Positions 24,852-35,380 are shown, counted from the stretch's first letter. The stretch is 41,124 nucleotides of DNA from Limnohabitans sp. (GCA_009693505.1 SHXD01000022.1:1-41124), one strand, 5' to 3'. The notes: generated from the sequence alone by a model not told the origin. Made by a program: numbers and translations.

Positions 24852-25748
24852 ATGAAATCAAAATTTCGTCACGTTGCCTTATTTGGCAAGTACCACACCA
24901 TGGTCACGGGCGCCGCTTTGGAAAGCTCGCGTCGGGTTTTGGACGATGTTGCCCAATTTGTCAGCCGCATTGGCGCAGAGGTGGTTATGGAGAAAGGCAC
25001 CTCCGAACACTTGGGCCTGAACCTCTATCCCACCCTCACCATGGCCGAGATAGGCAAACAATGCGATTTGGGCTTGGTGGTAGGCGGCGACGGCACCATG
25101 CTGGGCATTGGCAGGCAAGTGGCGCCTTTCGGGCTTCCCCTCATTGGCATCAATCAAGGTCGTCTGGGCTTTATCACCGACATCCCCATTGAGGAATACG
25201 CCCAAACACTCAAGCCCATGCTCTTGGGCCATTTTGAAGAAGAGCAACGCAGCATGTTGCATGCGCAAGTTTGGCGAAGCAAACATTGCGTGTTCGATGC
25301 ATTTGCCATGAACGATGTGGTGGTCAACCGTGGCGCCACTTCAGGCATGGTCGAACTGCGCATTGAGGTAGATGGTCGCTTTGTGGCCACGCAGCGCGCA
25401 GACGGTTTGATTGTGGCCACGCCCACTGGCTCGACGGCCTATTCTTTGTCGGCAGGTGGCCCCTTGATGCACCCCAACTTGGGCGGCTGGGTCATTGCGC
25501 CCATTGCACCTCACACACTTTCAAACCGGCCCATCGTTCTGCCAGACACGTCCAAAATCAGCATTGAAATCGTTTCTGGCCGTGACGCCAGTGCCAACTT
25601 TGACATGCAGTCATTGGCCAGCCTCATGATCGGCGATCAAATTACCGTAGAGCAGTCTTCCCACAAAGTGCGCTTCTTGCATCCGCAAGGCTGGAACTAC
25701 TTTGACACCTTGCGCAAAAAAATGCATTGGAACGAGGGGGGTGTGTAA
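24852..25748 (+). CDS. nadK: NAD kinase
   Basis: The product has 298 residues and phosphorylates NAD to NADP with ATP. The catalytic GGDGT motif is in [17 protein letters not shown], the substrate-binding NE/D region is near MNDVVVNRG, and [17 protein letters not shown] is the second conserved motif. I place the start at ATG 24852 rather than at the in-frame TTG at 24846. The recN gene follows after three bases, so nadK and recN are co-transcribed. hrcA-nadK-recN is a familiar order in Burkholderiales. Confidence 0.95.
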   Translation: MKSKFRHVALFGKYHTMVTGAALESSRRVLDDVAQFVSRIGAEVVMEKGTSEHLGLNLYPTLTMAEIGKQCDLGLVVGGDGTMLGIGRQVAPFGLPLIGINQGRLGFITDIPIEEYAQTLKPMLLGHFEEEQRSMLHAQVWRSKHCVFDAFAMNDVVVNRGATSGMVELRIEVDGRFVATQRADGLIVATPTGSTAYSLSAGGPLMHPNLGGWVIAPIAPHTLSNRPIVLPDTSKISIEIVSGRDASANFDMQSLASLMIGDQITVEQSSHKVRFLHPQGWNYFDTLRKKMHWNEGGV

Positions 25749-25751
25749 TCC

Positions 25752-27416
25752 ATGGCTTTGCGACACATCAGCTTGCGCGACTTTGTCATTGTTCGCGAAC
25801 TCGACTTAAACCTCTCGCAAGGTTTTAGCGTGCTCACGGGCGAAACGGGCGCTGGCAAATCCATTCTGATTGACGCCTTGCAAATGGCATTAGGCGAGCG
25901 CGCCGATTCAGGTGCAGTCCGAGAAGGCGCTACGCGCTGCGAAGTGTCTGCAGAGTTTGATTGCCCTGCGCAGGCGCATGCCGTGCTGGAAGATGCCGGC
26001 TTTGAAGTTTCAGACACCTTGCTCTTAAGACGCAGTGTGGACACCCAAGGCAAAAGCCGTGCATGGGTCAATGGCAGCCAAGCCACCGCCACGCAATTGC
26101 GGGCCTTGGGCGAAATGCTTCTAGACATTCACGGCCAACACGCATGGCAAAGTCTGACACGGCCCGATGCCGTGCGCGGCTTGCTCGACGCTTATGCAGG
26201 ACTTAATACCGAAGGCCTAAAGTTGGCATGGCACGCCTGGCGCCAAGCTCAACAAGCGGTTCAGACAGCACGCAATGCGCAAGATTCTTTAAGCCGAGAA
26301 CAAGAACGCTTGGCTTGGCAAATTGGTGAGCTCGACAAACTCGCGCCAGCCTTGGATGAGTGGGATGGCTTGAATTCGCAACACACTCGCCTCTCTCATG
26401 CGCAAGCCTTGATTGACGCAGGCCAAAATGCCCTTGGCTCGCTTGATGGTGATGAAGCTTCGCGCCTTGGCAGCGCCACCGGCGCCTTAGGACTGCTGTC
26501 TCAAGCCATTGCCCAGTTGCAAGATCAAGCGCACGTAGAACCCGAGTTTCAAAGCATTGCTGAGGTTTTGCAATCCAGTCTTGCGCAAGCTGAAGACGCC
26601 GCTCATTCTTTGCAAACTTACCTTCGTAAAACAGATCTCGACCCCGATCGCTTGAAAGAACTCGATCAACGCATGTCGCAATGGCTGTCTTTTGCGCGCA
26701 GATACAAGCGCCCGCCAGAAGAGTTAGCTGCCTTGTTGGTCAGTTGGAAACAAGAACTCAACGCACTTGAAGCCGCCAGTGATTTAGAAGGCCTTGAAGC
26801 TCAAGAAAAGTCGGCATCATTGGCCTATCAAACTGAGGCTAAAAAGTTGTCTCAGCAGCGCAAAAAAGCAGCGCCCAAACTGGCACAAGCGGTCACAAGT
26901 GCCATGCAAAACCTGGGCATGCAAGGTGGCCGCTTTGAAGTGGCTTTGATCAGCTTAGAACAAGCAGCCCAGCATGGTCTTGAAGACATTCAATTCTTAG
27001 TGGCGGGCCACGCAGGCAGTACACCCAGGCCTGTAGGCAAAGTGGCATCGGGCGGTGAACTCTCGCGCATAGCTTTGGCCATTGCTGTGACCACCAGCGA
27101 ACTAGGCGAAGCCGGCACCCTGATATTTGACGAAGTCGATTCAGGCGTAGGCGGTGCTGTGGCCGAAACGGTGGGCCGACTCATGAAACAACTGGGCATG
27201 CACCGCCAAGTATTGGCCGTCACACATTTGCCGCAAGTGGCTTCTTGCGCAGACCATCATTTGCTCGTCAGCAAAGCCAGCAGCAAAGAAGGTGTGAGCA
27301 GCAGCGTCACGCCCATTGCAGGCGAGCAACGCGTGACCGAAATTGCCCGCATGTTGGGTGGTGAAAAATTATCAGCAACCACGTTGGCACATGCCCGCGA
27401 AATGCTCACCAAATAA
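25752..27416 (+). CDS. recN: DNA double-strand break repair ATPase RecN
   Basis: The product has 554 residues and is SMC-like. Walker A GETGAGKS is at 30-37. A long Gln/Glu/Arg-rich middle forms the coiled coil. The C-terminal part holds the signature GKVASGGELSRIALAIA and Walker B TLIFDEVDSGVGG. RecN gathers DNA ends for RecA-dependent repair. It begins three bases after nadK. In many bacteria recN is SOS-controlled; I see no LexA box directly in front of it, so here it may depend on the nadK promoter. rapZ follows after 20 bases. Confidence 0.96.
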   Translation: MALRHISLRDFVIVRELDLNLSQGFSVLTGETGAGKSILIDALQMALGERADSGAVREGATRCEVSAEFDCPAQAHAVLEDAGFEVSDTLLLRRSVDTQGKSRAWVNGSQATATQLRALGEMLLDIHGQHAWQSLTRPDAVRGLLDAYAGLNTEGLKLAWHAWRQAQQAVQTARNAQDSLSREQERLAWQIGELDKLAPALDEWDGLNSQHTRLSHAQALIDAGQNALGSLDGDEASRLGSATGALGLLSQAIAQLQDQAHVEPEFQSIAEVLQSSLAQAEDAAHSLQTYLRKTDLDPDRLKELDQRMSQWLSFARRYKRPPEELAALLVSWKQELNALEAASDLEGLEAQEKSASLAYQTEAKKLSQQRKKAAPKLAQAVTSAMQNLGMQGGRFEVALISLEQAAQHGLEDIQFLVAGHAGSTPRPVGKVASGGELSRIALAIAVTTSELGEAGTLIFDEVDSGVGGAVAETVGRLMKQLGMHRQVLAVTHLPQVASCADHHLLVSKASSKEGVSSSVTPIAGEQRVTEIARMLGGEKLSATTLAHAREMLTK

Positions 27417-27436
27417 ATTTCTGAAGCTTGTGAAAT

Positions 27437-28294
27437 ATGGAAATTGTTTTAATCACTGGCATGTCGGGTTCAGGAAAGTCTGTGGCCTTGCACGCCTTGG
27501 AAGACGCTGGCTTTTATTGTGTTGACAACTTGCCTCCTGAATTGCTTATTCCTTTTGCTGAATTAGAGCGCGATCAAAAAGAAGAACGTGTGGCCATTGC
27601 CATCGATGTCCGCAGTGCAGAGTCCCTGCCTCTCATGCCAGGTCAACTCGAGGTGCTTCGCAATCTGGGTTTCAAAGTCACTTCGATTTATCTAGACGCA
27701 GGCTCTGACACTCTGCTCAGACGCTACTCCGAAACCAGAAGGCGCCACCCCTTGTCTGGCCGAAACGCTGTCGAAGGCGAACGCGCGCTGACTGAGTCGA
27801 TTGAATACGAACGCGAGCTATTGTCTCGCTTAAGAGAAAATGCGCACGTGATAGACACCAGCTTGCTTCGTGCAGCGCAGCTCCAAAGCTACGTAAAGTC
27901 TTTGGTCAGCTCACCTGCTGCCAAGCTCACCTTGGTGTTTGAATCGTTTGCTTTCAAACGCGGCATTCCGCTCGACGCAGACTATGTGTTTGACGTTCGC
28001 ATGCTGCCCAACCCACACTATGAGTCGGCTCTGCGGCCCATGTCGGGCAAGGACGAGCCGGTTCAAAAATTTTTAGAAACTTACGACGAAGTCAACTTGA
28101 TGCAAAGTCAAATTGAAAGCTTCTTAGCTCAGTGGCTGCCTGCACTTGAAAAAGACCATCGCAATTACATCACGGTAGCCATTGGTTGCACGGGCGGTCA
28201 ACATCGTTCGGTGTATTTGGTCGAAAAGCTCAGCCAACGCTTTGGTGCAGACTGGCTCACACTCAAGCGTCACAGAGAGTTAGACAGCAAGTGA
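27437..28294 (+). CDS. rapZ: RNase adapter / nucleotide-binding protein RapZ (YvcJ family)
   Basis: The product has 285 residues. The P-loop is [18 protein letters not shown] near the N-terminus. The C-terminal domain contains FGFKRG-like [25 protein letters not shown] and the conserved [15 protein letters not shown] with a His/Arg-rich site. In E. coli RapZ delivers the sRNA GlmZ to RNase E and senses glucosamine-6-phosphate; in betaproteobacteria the partner RNA is less clear. In related genomes rapZ usually follows hprK of the PTS-like regulatory set; here it follows recN. Its last 25 bases overlap the end of the convergent mutY gene. Confidence 0.92.
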   Translation: MEIVLITGMSGSGKSVALHALEDAGFYCVDNLPPELLIPFAELERDQKEERVAIAIDVRSAESLPLMPGQLEVLRNLGFKVTSIYLDAGSDTLLRRYSETRRRHPLSGRNAVEGERALTESIEYERELLSRLRENAHVIDTSLLRAAQLQSYVKSLVSSPAAKLTLVFESFAFKRGIPLDADYVFDVRMLPNPHYESALRPMSGKDEPVQKFLETYDEVNLMQSQIESFLAQWLPALEKDHRNYITVAIGCTGGQHRSVYLVEKLSQRFGADWLTLKRHRELDSK

Positions 28295-29370
28295 CGCACA
28301 GGTGTTGGCAAACCCAACACCACCCAATCTTTTTCAGAAAACCAAGCGCCAACGTTGGGCGTACGGGGTGCTTTTTTCAATTGCACTTTCACCACATGAC
28401 AATGTAAATCTTTGTGAGTGAGAACATGCTTGAAGGCTGGCAGAACCTCTGTGTCCAGTGAATTTGAAGAATTGGGTGTCGCAGATTTGTCCGACTTTTT
28501 AAGCTTGGAATTATTTTCAAAAACTGTGCGCAATGCCGCTTCAGAGTCAAACAAGGGCAAGCTGTAAAGACTGGCCCAAATACCCTTTGGCGGCCGTTTC
28601 TCTAGCCACACTTCGCCCTTCGTGTTTTGCGCTAGCAAGAGCCAAAGCACTTCACTGCTGCGTTTGATTTTGCGCGTTTTAACAGGGAATTTTTCGGGCT
28701 CACCCAATGCAAAAGCTTTGCATTCATTTTGGACCGGGCAAGCCTGACAATTGGGTTTGCGTGGCAAGCATAGCGTGGCGCCCAAATCCATGATGGCTTG
28801 TGAGTATCTCGGCATGGCCGTTTTTAAATTTCGCGTAGGCAAGGCATTTTCTGCCAATTCCCACAATACTTTCTCATTCTTGCTGACGGACAAATCGGCG
28901 TCATAAGCCCAAACCCGCGTAAGCACCCGCTTCACATTGCCATCCATGATGGCAACACGCTCAGAAAAACAAAACGAAGCCACTGCGGCGGCTGTAGAAC
29001 GACCAATACCAGGCAGCGTGATTAAGTCTGCCGCGGTAGATGGAAACTTTCCGCCAAAACGCGACACCACATCTTGCGCACACTGGTGCAAATTGCGCGC
29101 ACGGCTGTAATAACCCAAGCCACTCCACAGTCCCATCACCTTGTCTTGGGGTGCTGCCGCCAAGTCGACCACGGTGGGAAAGTGCTGCAAAAACTTATCG
29201 TAGTAGTCTAGTACGGTGCTCACCTGTGTTTGCTGCAACATGATCTCAGACAACCATACCCGGTAGGGATCTTGGGTGTTTTGCCATGGCAAGTGATTGC
29301 GACCGTGAACCTTTTGCCAAGCCACCAGAGTCCCGGCCAATGCAGGCGAGTCTTTCAATGCTTTTGACAT
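28270..29370 (-). CDS. mutY: A/G-specific adenine DNA glycosylase MutY
   Basis: The product has 366 residues. It removes adenine paired with 8-oxoguanine. The N-terminal part has [20 protein letters not shown] with the catalytic Glu, the helix-hairpin-helix [15 protein letters not shown] with catalytic Asp downstream ([13 protein letters not shown]), and a 4Fe-4S cluster site C-x6-C-x2-C-x5-C in [17 protein letters not shown]. The C-terminal MutT-like domain recognises 8-oxoguanine. The start overlaps the end of mutM by 16 bases, so mutM and mutY are one operon, which unites the two parts of the GO repair system. Confidence 0.95.
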   Translation of the reverse strand: MSKALKDSPALAGTLVAWQKVHGRNHLPWQNTQDPYRVWLSEIMLQQTQVSTVLDYYDKFLQHFPTVVDLAAAPQDKVMGLWSGLGYYSRARNLHQCAQDVVSRFGGKFPSTAADLITLPGIGRSTAAAVASFCFSERVAIMDGNVKRVLTRVWAYDADLSVSKNEKVLWELAENALPTRNLKTAMPRYSQAIMDLGATLCLPRKPNCQACPVQNECKAFALGEPEKFPVKTRKIKRSSEVLWLLLAQNTKGEVWLEKRPPKGIWASLYSLPLFDSEAALRTVFENNSKLKKSDKSATPNSSNSLDTEVLPAFKHVLTHKDLHCHVVKVQLKKAPRTPNVGAWFSEKDWVVLGLPTPVRHLLSNSL

Positions 29371-30170
29371 GCAGGACAGAAAAAAGTTGAGCGCTGGCCT
29401 TGCACAATTTGCTTGATGGGCGTGCTACAAACTCTACAAGGCAAACCCGTTCTGCCGTACACCGAAGCCTCAAGCTGAAAGTACCCTGTATTGCCCTGCG
29501 CATTCACAAAATCTTTCAAGCTGCTGCCACCCTGCGCCACCGCTCTGGCCAACACTTGCTTAATGGCAGCATGCAATTTGGCCACCCGCGGTGCACTTAC
29601 TTTGTGGGCCTTAACCGTTGGCCGAATGCCAGACATGAACAATGCTTCAGAAGCGTAAATATTGCCCACGCCCACCACCACATCGCCCGCCAGTAAAACT
29701 TGTTTGATGGGGGCTGCGCGTTTCTTCAAACCTTGTTGAAAAAGCTTGAGTTCAAAACCATCGGTGAGGGGCTCCATGCCCAATTTTCCTAAAAGCTTAG
29801 AGGCCGGCGCATGTTGTTCAGAGTCAGACCAAACGGCCGCTCCAAAGCGGCGTGGGTCATGCAAACGCAGAACGCCCTTTGTAGTGACCAAATCCATGTG
29901 GTCGTGCTTGCCCGCTTCTGCCTGAAATGGGGCGAAATTTAAACTGCCAGACATGCCCAAATGCAGCATCAAAATACCGCGGTCCATGTCCAACAAAAGG
30001 TACTTCCCGCGGCGCCTCACGCCCACCACACTTTGCCCCACCAAAAGGGAGGGGGCAACACCCAAGGGCCACCTCAAAGGCTTGCCCATGTGCATGGCCA
30101 AAACCCGAGCTCCCGCTATCCGACTGGCAAAACTCAGTCTAGTGACTTCGACTTCTGGTAATTCAGGCAT
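29355..30170 (-). CDS. mutM: Formamidopyrimidine-DNA glycosylase MutM (Fpg)
   Basis: The product has 271 residues. It starts [11 protein letters not shown], giving the catalytic N-terminal proline and Glu of the Fpg family. The helix-two-turn-helix region and Lys ([11 protein letters not shown]) are present. The C-terminal zinc finger reads C-x2-C-x16-C-x2-C (CRVCSTPI to FFCPACQ). It excises 8-oxoguanine and formamidopyrimidines with beta/delta lyase activity. It is upstream of mutY on the same strand with overlapping ends, and divergent from the TPR gene. Confidence 0.96.
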   Translation of the reverse strand: MPELPEVEVTRLSFASRIAGARVLAMHMGKPLRWPLGVAPSLLVGQSVVGVRRRGKYLLLDMDRGILMLHLGMSGSLNFAPFQAEAGKHDHMDLVTTKGVLRLHDPRRFGAAVWSDSEQHAPASKLLGKLGMEPLTDGFELKLFQQGLKKRAAPIKQVLLAGDVVVGVGNIYASEALFMSGIRPTVKAHKVSAPRVAKLHAAIKQVLARAVAQGGSSLKDFVNAQGNTGYFQLEASVYGRTGLPCRVCSTPIKQIVQGQRSTFFCPACQKH

Positions 30171-30245
30171 GGATACGCTTTAAATACGGGGTGAAATAGG
30201 TGAACTCGCGCTACTCTGTCTCAGCCCGTGGATTATGATGGCTTC

Positions 30246-31946
30246 ATGAAGTATTGGTTCTCATCTTTGGCATTGGTCTGGGCGACAACGGGTTTTTGTG
30301 CCGAGCCACCCGTGCAAAACTCCAAGCTCAATGCGATTTTGTTTTACCAATTGCTGTTGGGCGAACTCAATGTGCAGGCCGGCGAACCTGGCTCAGGTTT
30401 TGCCATCATTTTGGATGTTGCACGCAAAACCAAGGACGAGGCCTTGTTTCAGCGCGCCACCGAACTGGCACTTCAATCTCGGTCTGGTGAGGCTGCTTTG
30501 CAGGCTGCCAGAAGTTGGAAGTCAAGCCTGCCGGAATCGAAAGAAGCCAATCGCTATATTTTGCAAATTTTGTTGGCACTCAACCGCATCGATGAAGCTG
30601 GGCGCGCTTTAAAGGCCAGCATTGCCAGCTTGCCCATCCAAGAACAATCGGCCGCAATTGGCTCGATACCCCGTGTGTTTGGCCGTTTACAAGACAAAAA
30701 TTTAGCCGCCAAAGTGGTCGAACAAGCGCTGAACACAGCCATTCAAAACTCCGAAACCGCTGCAACCGCCTGGACCACCATTGGCCGCATGAAACGCGAT
30801 GCCGGTGAAATTCAACCCGCTGCTGAAGCTGCTCGCGCGGGCCATGCTGCCAACCAAAAAGCACCAGAACCCATCATGTTGGCCATGAGCCTTCTGAACG
30901 TGGTGCCCAATGAAGTGCAGCCCATGATAACTAAGTACATGGCTGGTGATGCTTTACCTGACTTGCGTCTTGGCTATGCGCGCACCCTGATTGATCTTGA
31001 CCAAATGCAGCCCGCTTTGGCCCAACTCAATCAACTCACTCAGCAGCATCCCAGCTTTGCTCCCGGCTGGTTGTTTTTAGGTTTGCTGCAAAGTGATTTA
31101 TCGCAAGTGTTGCTGTCCGAGCAGTCTCTCAAGCAATACATTAGGCTGGCCGATAACGCCAAGGACCCCGATCAATCTGGCGGGCTGTCAGAAGCTTATT
31201 TGGCATTGTCGCAAATGGCCCAAAAGCAAGGTCGATGGACCCAAGCGGATGAGTGGTTGGCGCGCATTCCTCCGAATGCAGATCCGCTCAAAGTTGCAAG
31301 CAGGCGTGCTGCATTGTTAGCGCAGCAAGGGCGTAAATCCGATGGCCTGAAGCTACTTGAGCAAGTCAAGGTGAACAGCCCCCAAGATGCACGGCTGAAG
31401 GCCTTGGCAATTTCCCAATGGCTCCGCGAAGAAAAGCAAATCAACGCCGCATTAACCATCATTGAACAAGCCTTAGCGAAGTTTCCTGCAGACACAGATT
31501 TGCAGTCTGAAATGGCCATGCTGTGCGAAAAGTTGGGTCGCTTTGACCAAATGGAAAGCCTCTTGCGCGGCATCATGAAAGTCAAACCCGCCGACCCCCA
31601 TGCCTTCAACGCATTGGGTTATTCATTGGCCGATCGAAAGATAAGGCTCGATGAAGCGCGCGAACTCATTCTCAAAGCCGTGCAATTAGCCCCCCGAGAC
31701 CCCTTTATTCAAGACAGCTTGGGTTGGCTTGAGTACCGGGTGGGCAACTCGGCGGAAGCCATCCGTATTTTGGAGGCCGCCTTCAAAGCTCGCCCCGATG
31801 CAGAGATTGCGGCACACTTGGGCGAGGTCTATTGGCAGTCAGGCCAACAAGCCAAAGCCGGCACCATTTGGCGAGAAGGCCTGATGCTCAAGTCTGACAA
31901 CGAAACCCTGCTTGATACCCTCAAGCAATTCAAATTCAAACCTTGA
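30246..31946 (+). CDS. Exported tetratricopeptide-repeat protein
   Basis: The product has 566 residues from ATG 30246, which gives a clean signal peptide (MKYWFSSLALVWATTGFCAE). A GTG 18 bases upstream is possible. The mature protein is almost wholly alpha-helical repeats. Clear TPR units occur near the C-terminus, for example PADPHAFNALGYSLADR and PRDPFIQDSLGWLEYRVGN. Proteins of this type precede lolB in many betaproteobacteria, and the conserved order mutM-TPR-lolB-ispE supports a role in the periplasm or outer-membrane assembly. No catalytic motif is seen. lolB follows 15 bases later. Confidence 0.85.
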   Translation: MKYWFSSLALVWATTGFCAEPPVQNSKLNAILFYQLLLGELNVQAGEPGSGFAIILDVARKTKDEALFQRATELALQSRSGEAALQAARSWKSSLPESKEANRYILQILLALNRIDEAGRALKASIASLPIQEQSAAIGSIPRVFGRLQDKNLAAKVVEQALNTAIQNSETAATAWTTIGRMKRDAGEIQPAAEAARAGHAANQKAPEPIMLAMSLLNVVPNEVQPMITKYMAGDALPDLRLGYARTLIDLDQMQPALAQLNQLTQQHPSFAPGWLFLGLLQSDLSQVLLSEQSLKQYIRLADNAKDPDQSGGLSEAYLALSQMAQKQGRWTQADEWLARIPPNADPLKVASRRAALLAQQGRKSDGLKLLEQVKVNSPQDARLKALAISQWLREEKQINAALTIIEQALAKFPADTDLQSEMAMLCEKLGRFDQMESLLRGIMKVKPADPHAFNALGYSLADRKIRLDEARELILKAVQLAPRDPFIQDSLGWLEYRVGNSAEAIRILEAAFKARPDAEIAAHLGEVYWQSGQQAKAGTIWREGLMLKSDNETLLDTLKQFKFKP

Positions 31947-31961
31947 TGGGCTGAGGGCGAG

Positions 31962-32510
31962 ATGCGCAAGAATCGTTGGGTCTGGCTGTGTTTTCCAAGC
32001 ATCTTTTTAATGGGCGCTTGTTCAACTGGACCTGCCGCAACTCAAACCTTCACGCCACCGCCCGCCAATCCCGAAAATTCGCAAGTCGTCTCGGTTCAAG
32101 CCACCCCCATACCCCCTGCCTTTAAAGCGGGCAGATTTGCGCTTCAAATTGACTCTCAACCGCCTCAATCTTTCATCACCTCCTTTGACTTGACGGGAGG
32201 CTGGCCAGAAGGCGCACTCAACATCTACAACCCCTTGGGGATGCAAATGGCGCGAGTCGAGTGGACGGCGCAAAGTGCCCGCCTCTTGCAAGGCAATCAA
32301 GTGCGTGAATCAAGTAGCCTTGAGCGTTTGGTGATGGAGCTCACGGGTGCCCAACTGCCCACCGCCGCTTTGGTTGATTGGCTGTCAGGCAAACCCACAC
32401 CCGCTGAGGGCTGGAACGTCGACGTCAGCGAATGGCACTTGCGTCGCTTGGTTCTGGAAAGGGTTCAGCCAGCGCCGCGAACCGTTCTGCGAATTGCGTT
32501 TGAATCATGA
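31962..32510 (+). CDS. lolB: Outer-membrane lipoprotein LolB
   Basis: The product has 182 residues. The lipoprotein signal ends in the lipobox LMGAC with Cys20 as the lipidated residue. The following part has the lipoprotein-receptor fold signatures of LolB, with AGRFALQIDSQPPQSF and GALNIYNPLGMQMARVEW. LolB takes lipoproteins from the periplasmic carrier LolA and inserts them into the outer membrane. It is positioned directly before ispE with a 4-base overlap (ATGA), the usual order in beta- and gammaproteobacteria. Confidence 0.9.
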   Translation: MRKNRWVWLCFPSIFLMGACSTGPAATQTFTPPPANPENSQVVSVQATPIPPAFKAGRFALQIDSQPPQSFITSFDLTGGWPEGALNIYNPLGMQMARVEWTAQSARLLQGNQVRESSSLERLVMELTGAQLPTAALVDWLSGKPTPAEGWNVDVSEWHLRRLVLERVQPAPRTVLRIAFES

Positions 32511-33385
32511 CGTCTTTGCACCAAGTCTTAGCGCCCGCCAAGCTCAATTTGTTTTTGCACATTACAGGCCGAAAAGACAACGGCTATCACCTTTTGCAAT
32601 CGGTTTTCATGCTCATTGATTGGTATGACACCCTGCACTTTGACCTTCGACAGGATGGCCAAGTCAGCCGCGAAGATCTGACCTTGAAGTTGCCAGAAGA
32701 CGACCTCATTACACGCGCTGCCAGGCTTTTACAACAGGCCAGCGGCACCACCTTGGGTGCGCACATAGCCATTGAAAAGTCCATTCCAGCGCAAGCTGGT
32801 ATGGGCGGTGGATCTTCCAATGCGGCCACCTGCCTGCTGGCATTGAACAAGCTTTGGAACTTGCATTTCACGGTCAATCAACTGGCCGAGCTGGGTTTGA
32901 AACTTGGGGCTGATGTACCGTTCTTTCTCAGAGGAGAAAATGCCTGGGTGGAAGGCGTGGGTGAGATCATCACACCCATTTCGTTACCACTCGCTCAGTT
33001 TGTCGTGGTCAAACCGCCAGAAGGCTTGGAAACAGCTAAAATTTTTGGCGCTGAAGCCCTCAACCGAGATTCAAAGCCTGCTACAATTTCGCTCTTTGCA
33101 GCAAACCCGTTCGGCTTCGGCCACAACGACCTGCAACCAGTGGCTCAAAGCCTCTGCCCCCAAATTAGCGAAGCAATCGCCTGGCTTGAATCAGCCAGAC
33201 TTGATCCAGCTGTTGTCAAAGGCAGAATGACAGGCTCCGGGAGTGCAGTGTTTGCGCAAGTGCCACGCGGCACGAATTTAAGCCAAATGCCTCAAGTTCC
33301 AACAACTTGGCCCCTTTGGCAAATTCGAATGTGTGGCAATTTGGAAGTTCATCCTCAAAAGGGTTGGGCCTCCAGCGACGTTTGA
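32507..33385 (+). CDS. ispE: 4-diphosphocytidyl-2-C-methyl-D-erythritol kinase
   Basis: The product has 292 residues and is a GHMP kinase. APAKLNLFLHITGRKDNGYH is the substrate-binding N-terminal motif, and PAQAGMGGGSSNAATCLLA is the ATP-binding motif. MTGSGSAVFA near the C-terminus is the third conserved motif. It catalyses the ATP-dependent step of the MEP pathway for isoprenoid precursors. It overlaps lolB and is followed 42 bases later by tRNA-Gln. Confidence 0.95.
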   Translation: MTSLHQVLAPAKLNLFLHITGRKDNGYHLLQSVFMLIDWYDTLHFDLRQDGQVSREDLTLKLPEDDLITRAARLLQQASGTTLGAHIAIEKSIPAQAGMGGGSSNAATCLLALNKLWNLHFTVNQLAELGLKLGADVPFFLRGENAWVEGVGEIITPISLPLAQFVVVKPPEGLETAKIFGAEALNRDSKPATISLFAANPFGFGHNDLQPVAQSLCPQISEAIAWLESARLDPAVVKGRMTGSGSAVFAQVPRGTNLSQMPQVPTTWPLWQIRMCGNLEVHPQKGWASSDV

Positions 33386-33427
33386 TCGGTCGGCAGCTCT
33401 AGATTTTCTATAGCTGTCAACCCGTGT

Positions 33428-33504
33428 AGGGGAGTCGCCAAGTTGGTTAAGGCACCGGATTTTGATTCCGGCATGCGAAGGTTCGAGTCCTTCTTCCCCT
33501 GCCA
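33428..33504 (+). tRNA. glnX-like: tRNA-Gln(UUG)
   Basis: The 77-nt sequence folds as a standard cloverleaf. Acceptor AGGGGAG pairs with UUCCCCU, followed by G73 and encoded CCA. The anticodon stem is CCGGA/UCCGG with loop UUUUGAU, giving anticodon UUG at 33462-33464. The T-arm contains GGTTCGAGTCC. The ispE to tRNA-Gln to prs to rplY order is common in Burkholderiales. Confidence 0.97.
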
Positions 33505-33616
33505 AAACTTTCACAAGCTGTCAAACGCCATGTGATTGAATGCGCGGTCATACGCGCAGTGATTGAAATTTATGCGGTAAGCCGCATCGGCCCTTCATTT
33601 GATCGCTCAGAAGCTC

Positions 33617-34594
33617 ATGCTGCAACTCAACGCAAATTTACAATCAGACTTCATGGTCTTCACAGGCAATGCCAACCCCGTGTTGGCGGCAGAAGTTGCC
33701 TACGAGCTGGATGTATCCCTCGGCTTGGCCGATGTCGGGCGCTTTTCTGACGGTGAAGTCAGGGTTGAGTTAAAGCAAAACGTGCGCGCCCGTGATGTGT
33801 TCGTCATTCAGTCCACATGCGCCCCCACCAACGAAAACATGATGGAACTGCTGATCATGGTCGACACTTTAAAGCGCTCCTCAGCAGGTCGAATCAGCGC
33901 CATCATTCCTTACTTCGGCTATGCCCGCCAAGACCGTCGCCCGCGCTCAACGCGCGTTCCCATCACGGCCAAAGTTGTTGCCAACATGCTTCAATCAGTT
34001 GGTGTGAATCACGTCCTTACCATGGACTTGCACGCCGACCAAGTTCAAGGTTTCTTCGACATCCCCGTCGACAACATTTACGCCTCTCCCGTGCTCCTGG
34101 GCGATCTGCTCCAAAAGAACTACGAAAACCTCATTGTGGTGTCGCCCGACGTAGGCGGTGTGGTTCGCGCTCGGGCATTGGCCAAACAACTGAACTGCGA
34201 TTTGGCCATCATTGACAAACGCCGCCCTCAAGCCAATGTCAGCGAAGTGATGCACGTCATTGGTGAAATTGATGGTCGCAATTGCGTCATCATGGACGAC
34301 ATGATCGACACTGCAGGTACCTTGGTCAAGGCGGCTGAAGTTTTGAAAGCACGTGGCGCTAAAAAAGTTTACGCCTATTGCACACACCCTATTTTCTCAG
34401 GCCCGGCCATTGACCGCATTGCCAATGGCCACGCACTCGATGAAGTGGTTGTGACCAACACCATCCCGTTGTCACAAGCTGCTGCTGCATGCCCCAAAAT
34501 TCGCCAACTCACTGTGGCGCCGCTGTTGGCCAAAACCATTCAGCGCATTGCCAATGGTGAGTCGGTCATGAGTTTGTTCTCAGATCAAGACTGA
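33617..34594 (+). CDS. prs: Ribose-phosphate pyrophosphokinase
   Basis: The product has 325 residues. [20 protein letters not shown] begins the conserved part. [16 protein letters not shown] holds the Mg/ATP-binding region, and [19 protein letters not shown] is the PRPP-binding loop. It makes PRPP from ribose-5-phosphate and ATP for nucleotide, His and Trp synthesis. The exact start is uncertain: ATG 33617 gives a normal N-terminus, while an in-frame TTG at 33599 would add six residues. The gene stands alone between tRNA-Gln and rplY and has its own terminator. Confidence 0.94.
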   Translation: MLQLNANLQSDFMVFTGNANPVLAAEVAYELDVSLGLADVGRFSDGEVRVELKQNVRARDVFVIQSTCAPTNENMMELLIMVDTLKRSSAGRISAIIPYFGYARQDRRPRSTRVPITAKVVANMLQSVGVNHVLTMDLHADQVQGFFDIPVDNIYASPVLLGDLLQKNYENLIVVSPDVGGVVRARALAKQLNCDLAIIDKRRPQANVSEVMHVIGEIDGRNCVIMDDMIDTAGTLVKAAEVLKARGAKKVYAYCTHPIFSGPAIDRIANGHALDEVVVTNTIPLSQAAAACPKIRQLTVAPLLAKTIQRIANGESVMSLFSDQD

Positions 34595-34610
34595 TCTGGA
34601 GCATCAACGT

Positions 34611-34634
34611 GGTTTGCTTTTAGCAAGCCTTTTT
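34611..34634 (+). terminator. Rho-independent terminator of prs
   Basis: A 7-bp stem GGTTTGC (34611-34617) with GCAAGCC (34623-34629), including one G-T pair and a 5-nt loop, is followed by TTTTT. It lies between prs and rplY. Confidence 0.65.
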
Positions 34635-34680
34635 AAAACAGAGTCGTACTGGTCGCGGTCGACTCATCTTGGAGTTAGTT

Positions 34681-35313
34681 ATGAAATTTGTCGCTTTTGA
34701 GCGCTCTATGCAAGGTACGGGTGCGAGCCGCCGTCTGCGCAATTCAGGTAAGACACCTGGTATTGTTTATGGCGGTGTAGACCAGCAACCCCAATTGGTC
34801 GAACTTGACCACAATGCCCTGTGGCACGCCCTGAAAAAAGAAGCTTTCCACGCAAGCATCTTGGACATGGAATTGAGCGGTAAAGAAACCAAAGTGTTGC
34901 TCCGTGACTTCCAAATGCACCCTTACAAACAATTGGTATTGCACATCGACTTCCAACGTGTCGACGCCAAAACCACTTTGAACCGCAAAGTGCCAATTCA
35001 CTACTCAGGCGAAGAAACATCTCCTGCTGTCAAAGTTGACGCTTGCCTGATCAATCACATCATGAATGAACTGGAAATCACTTGCTTGCCAGCAGATTTG
35101 CCAGAAGCCATCAATGTTGATTTGTCTGGTTTGAAAAAAGGTGTTTCTTTGAACTTAGGCGATATCACATTGCCCAAGGGCGTGAAAGCCGTTACACACG
35201 GTAAGAAAAACCCTGTTTTGGTGTCTGTGGTGAACCCAGCCGCCGAAGAGGCTCCTGCCGCTGATGCAGCCGCCGCTGCGCCTGCTGCCGACGCTAAAGC
35301 CAAGAAGAAGTAA
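34681..35313 (+). CDS. rplY: Ribosomal protein L25, CTC type
   Basis: The product has 210 residues: the N-terminal L25 domain that binds 5S rRNA ([20 protein letters not shown]) plus the C-terminal CTC/TL5 domain. It ends in an Ala/Pro-rich, Lys-tipped tail ([20 protein letters not shown]). GGAG precedes ATG 34681. It is followed by a strong terminator and then pth, as in most Proteobacteria. Confidence 0.95.
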   Translation: MKFVAFERSMQGTGASRRLRNSGKTPGIVYGGVDQQPQLVELDHNALWHALKKEAFHASILDMELSGKETKVLLRDFQMHPYKQLVLHIDFQRVDAKTTLNRKVPIHYSGEETSPAVKVDACLINHIMNELEITCLPADLPEAINVDLSGLKKGVSLNLGDITLPKGVKAVTHGKKNPVLVSVVNPAAEEAPAADAAAAAPAADAKAKKK

Positions 35314-35347
35314 TTTCTCCTCGCTTTAAACACGGACTGTGTTTCAA

Positions 35348-35380
35348 ACAACCCGCCTCGTGCGGGTTGTTTTGTTTTTA
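35348..35380 (+). terminator. Rho-independent terminator after rplY
   Basis: A 9-bp perfect stem ACAACCCGC (35348-35356) with GCGGGTTGT (35362-35370) and a 5-nt loop is followed by TTTGTTTTTA. It ends ten bases before the pth start codon, so pth either reads through or has a promoter inside this region. Confidence 0.85.
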
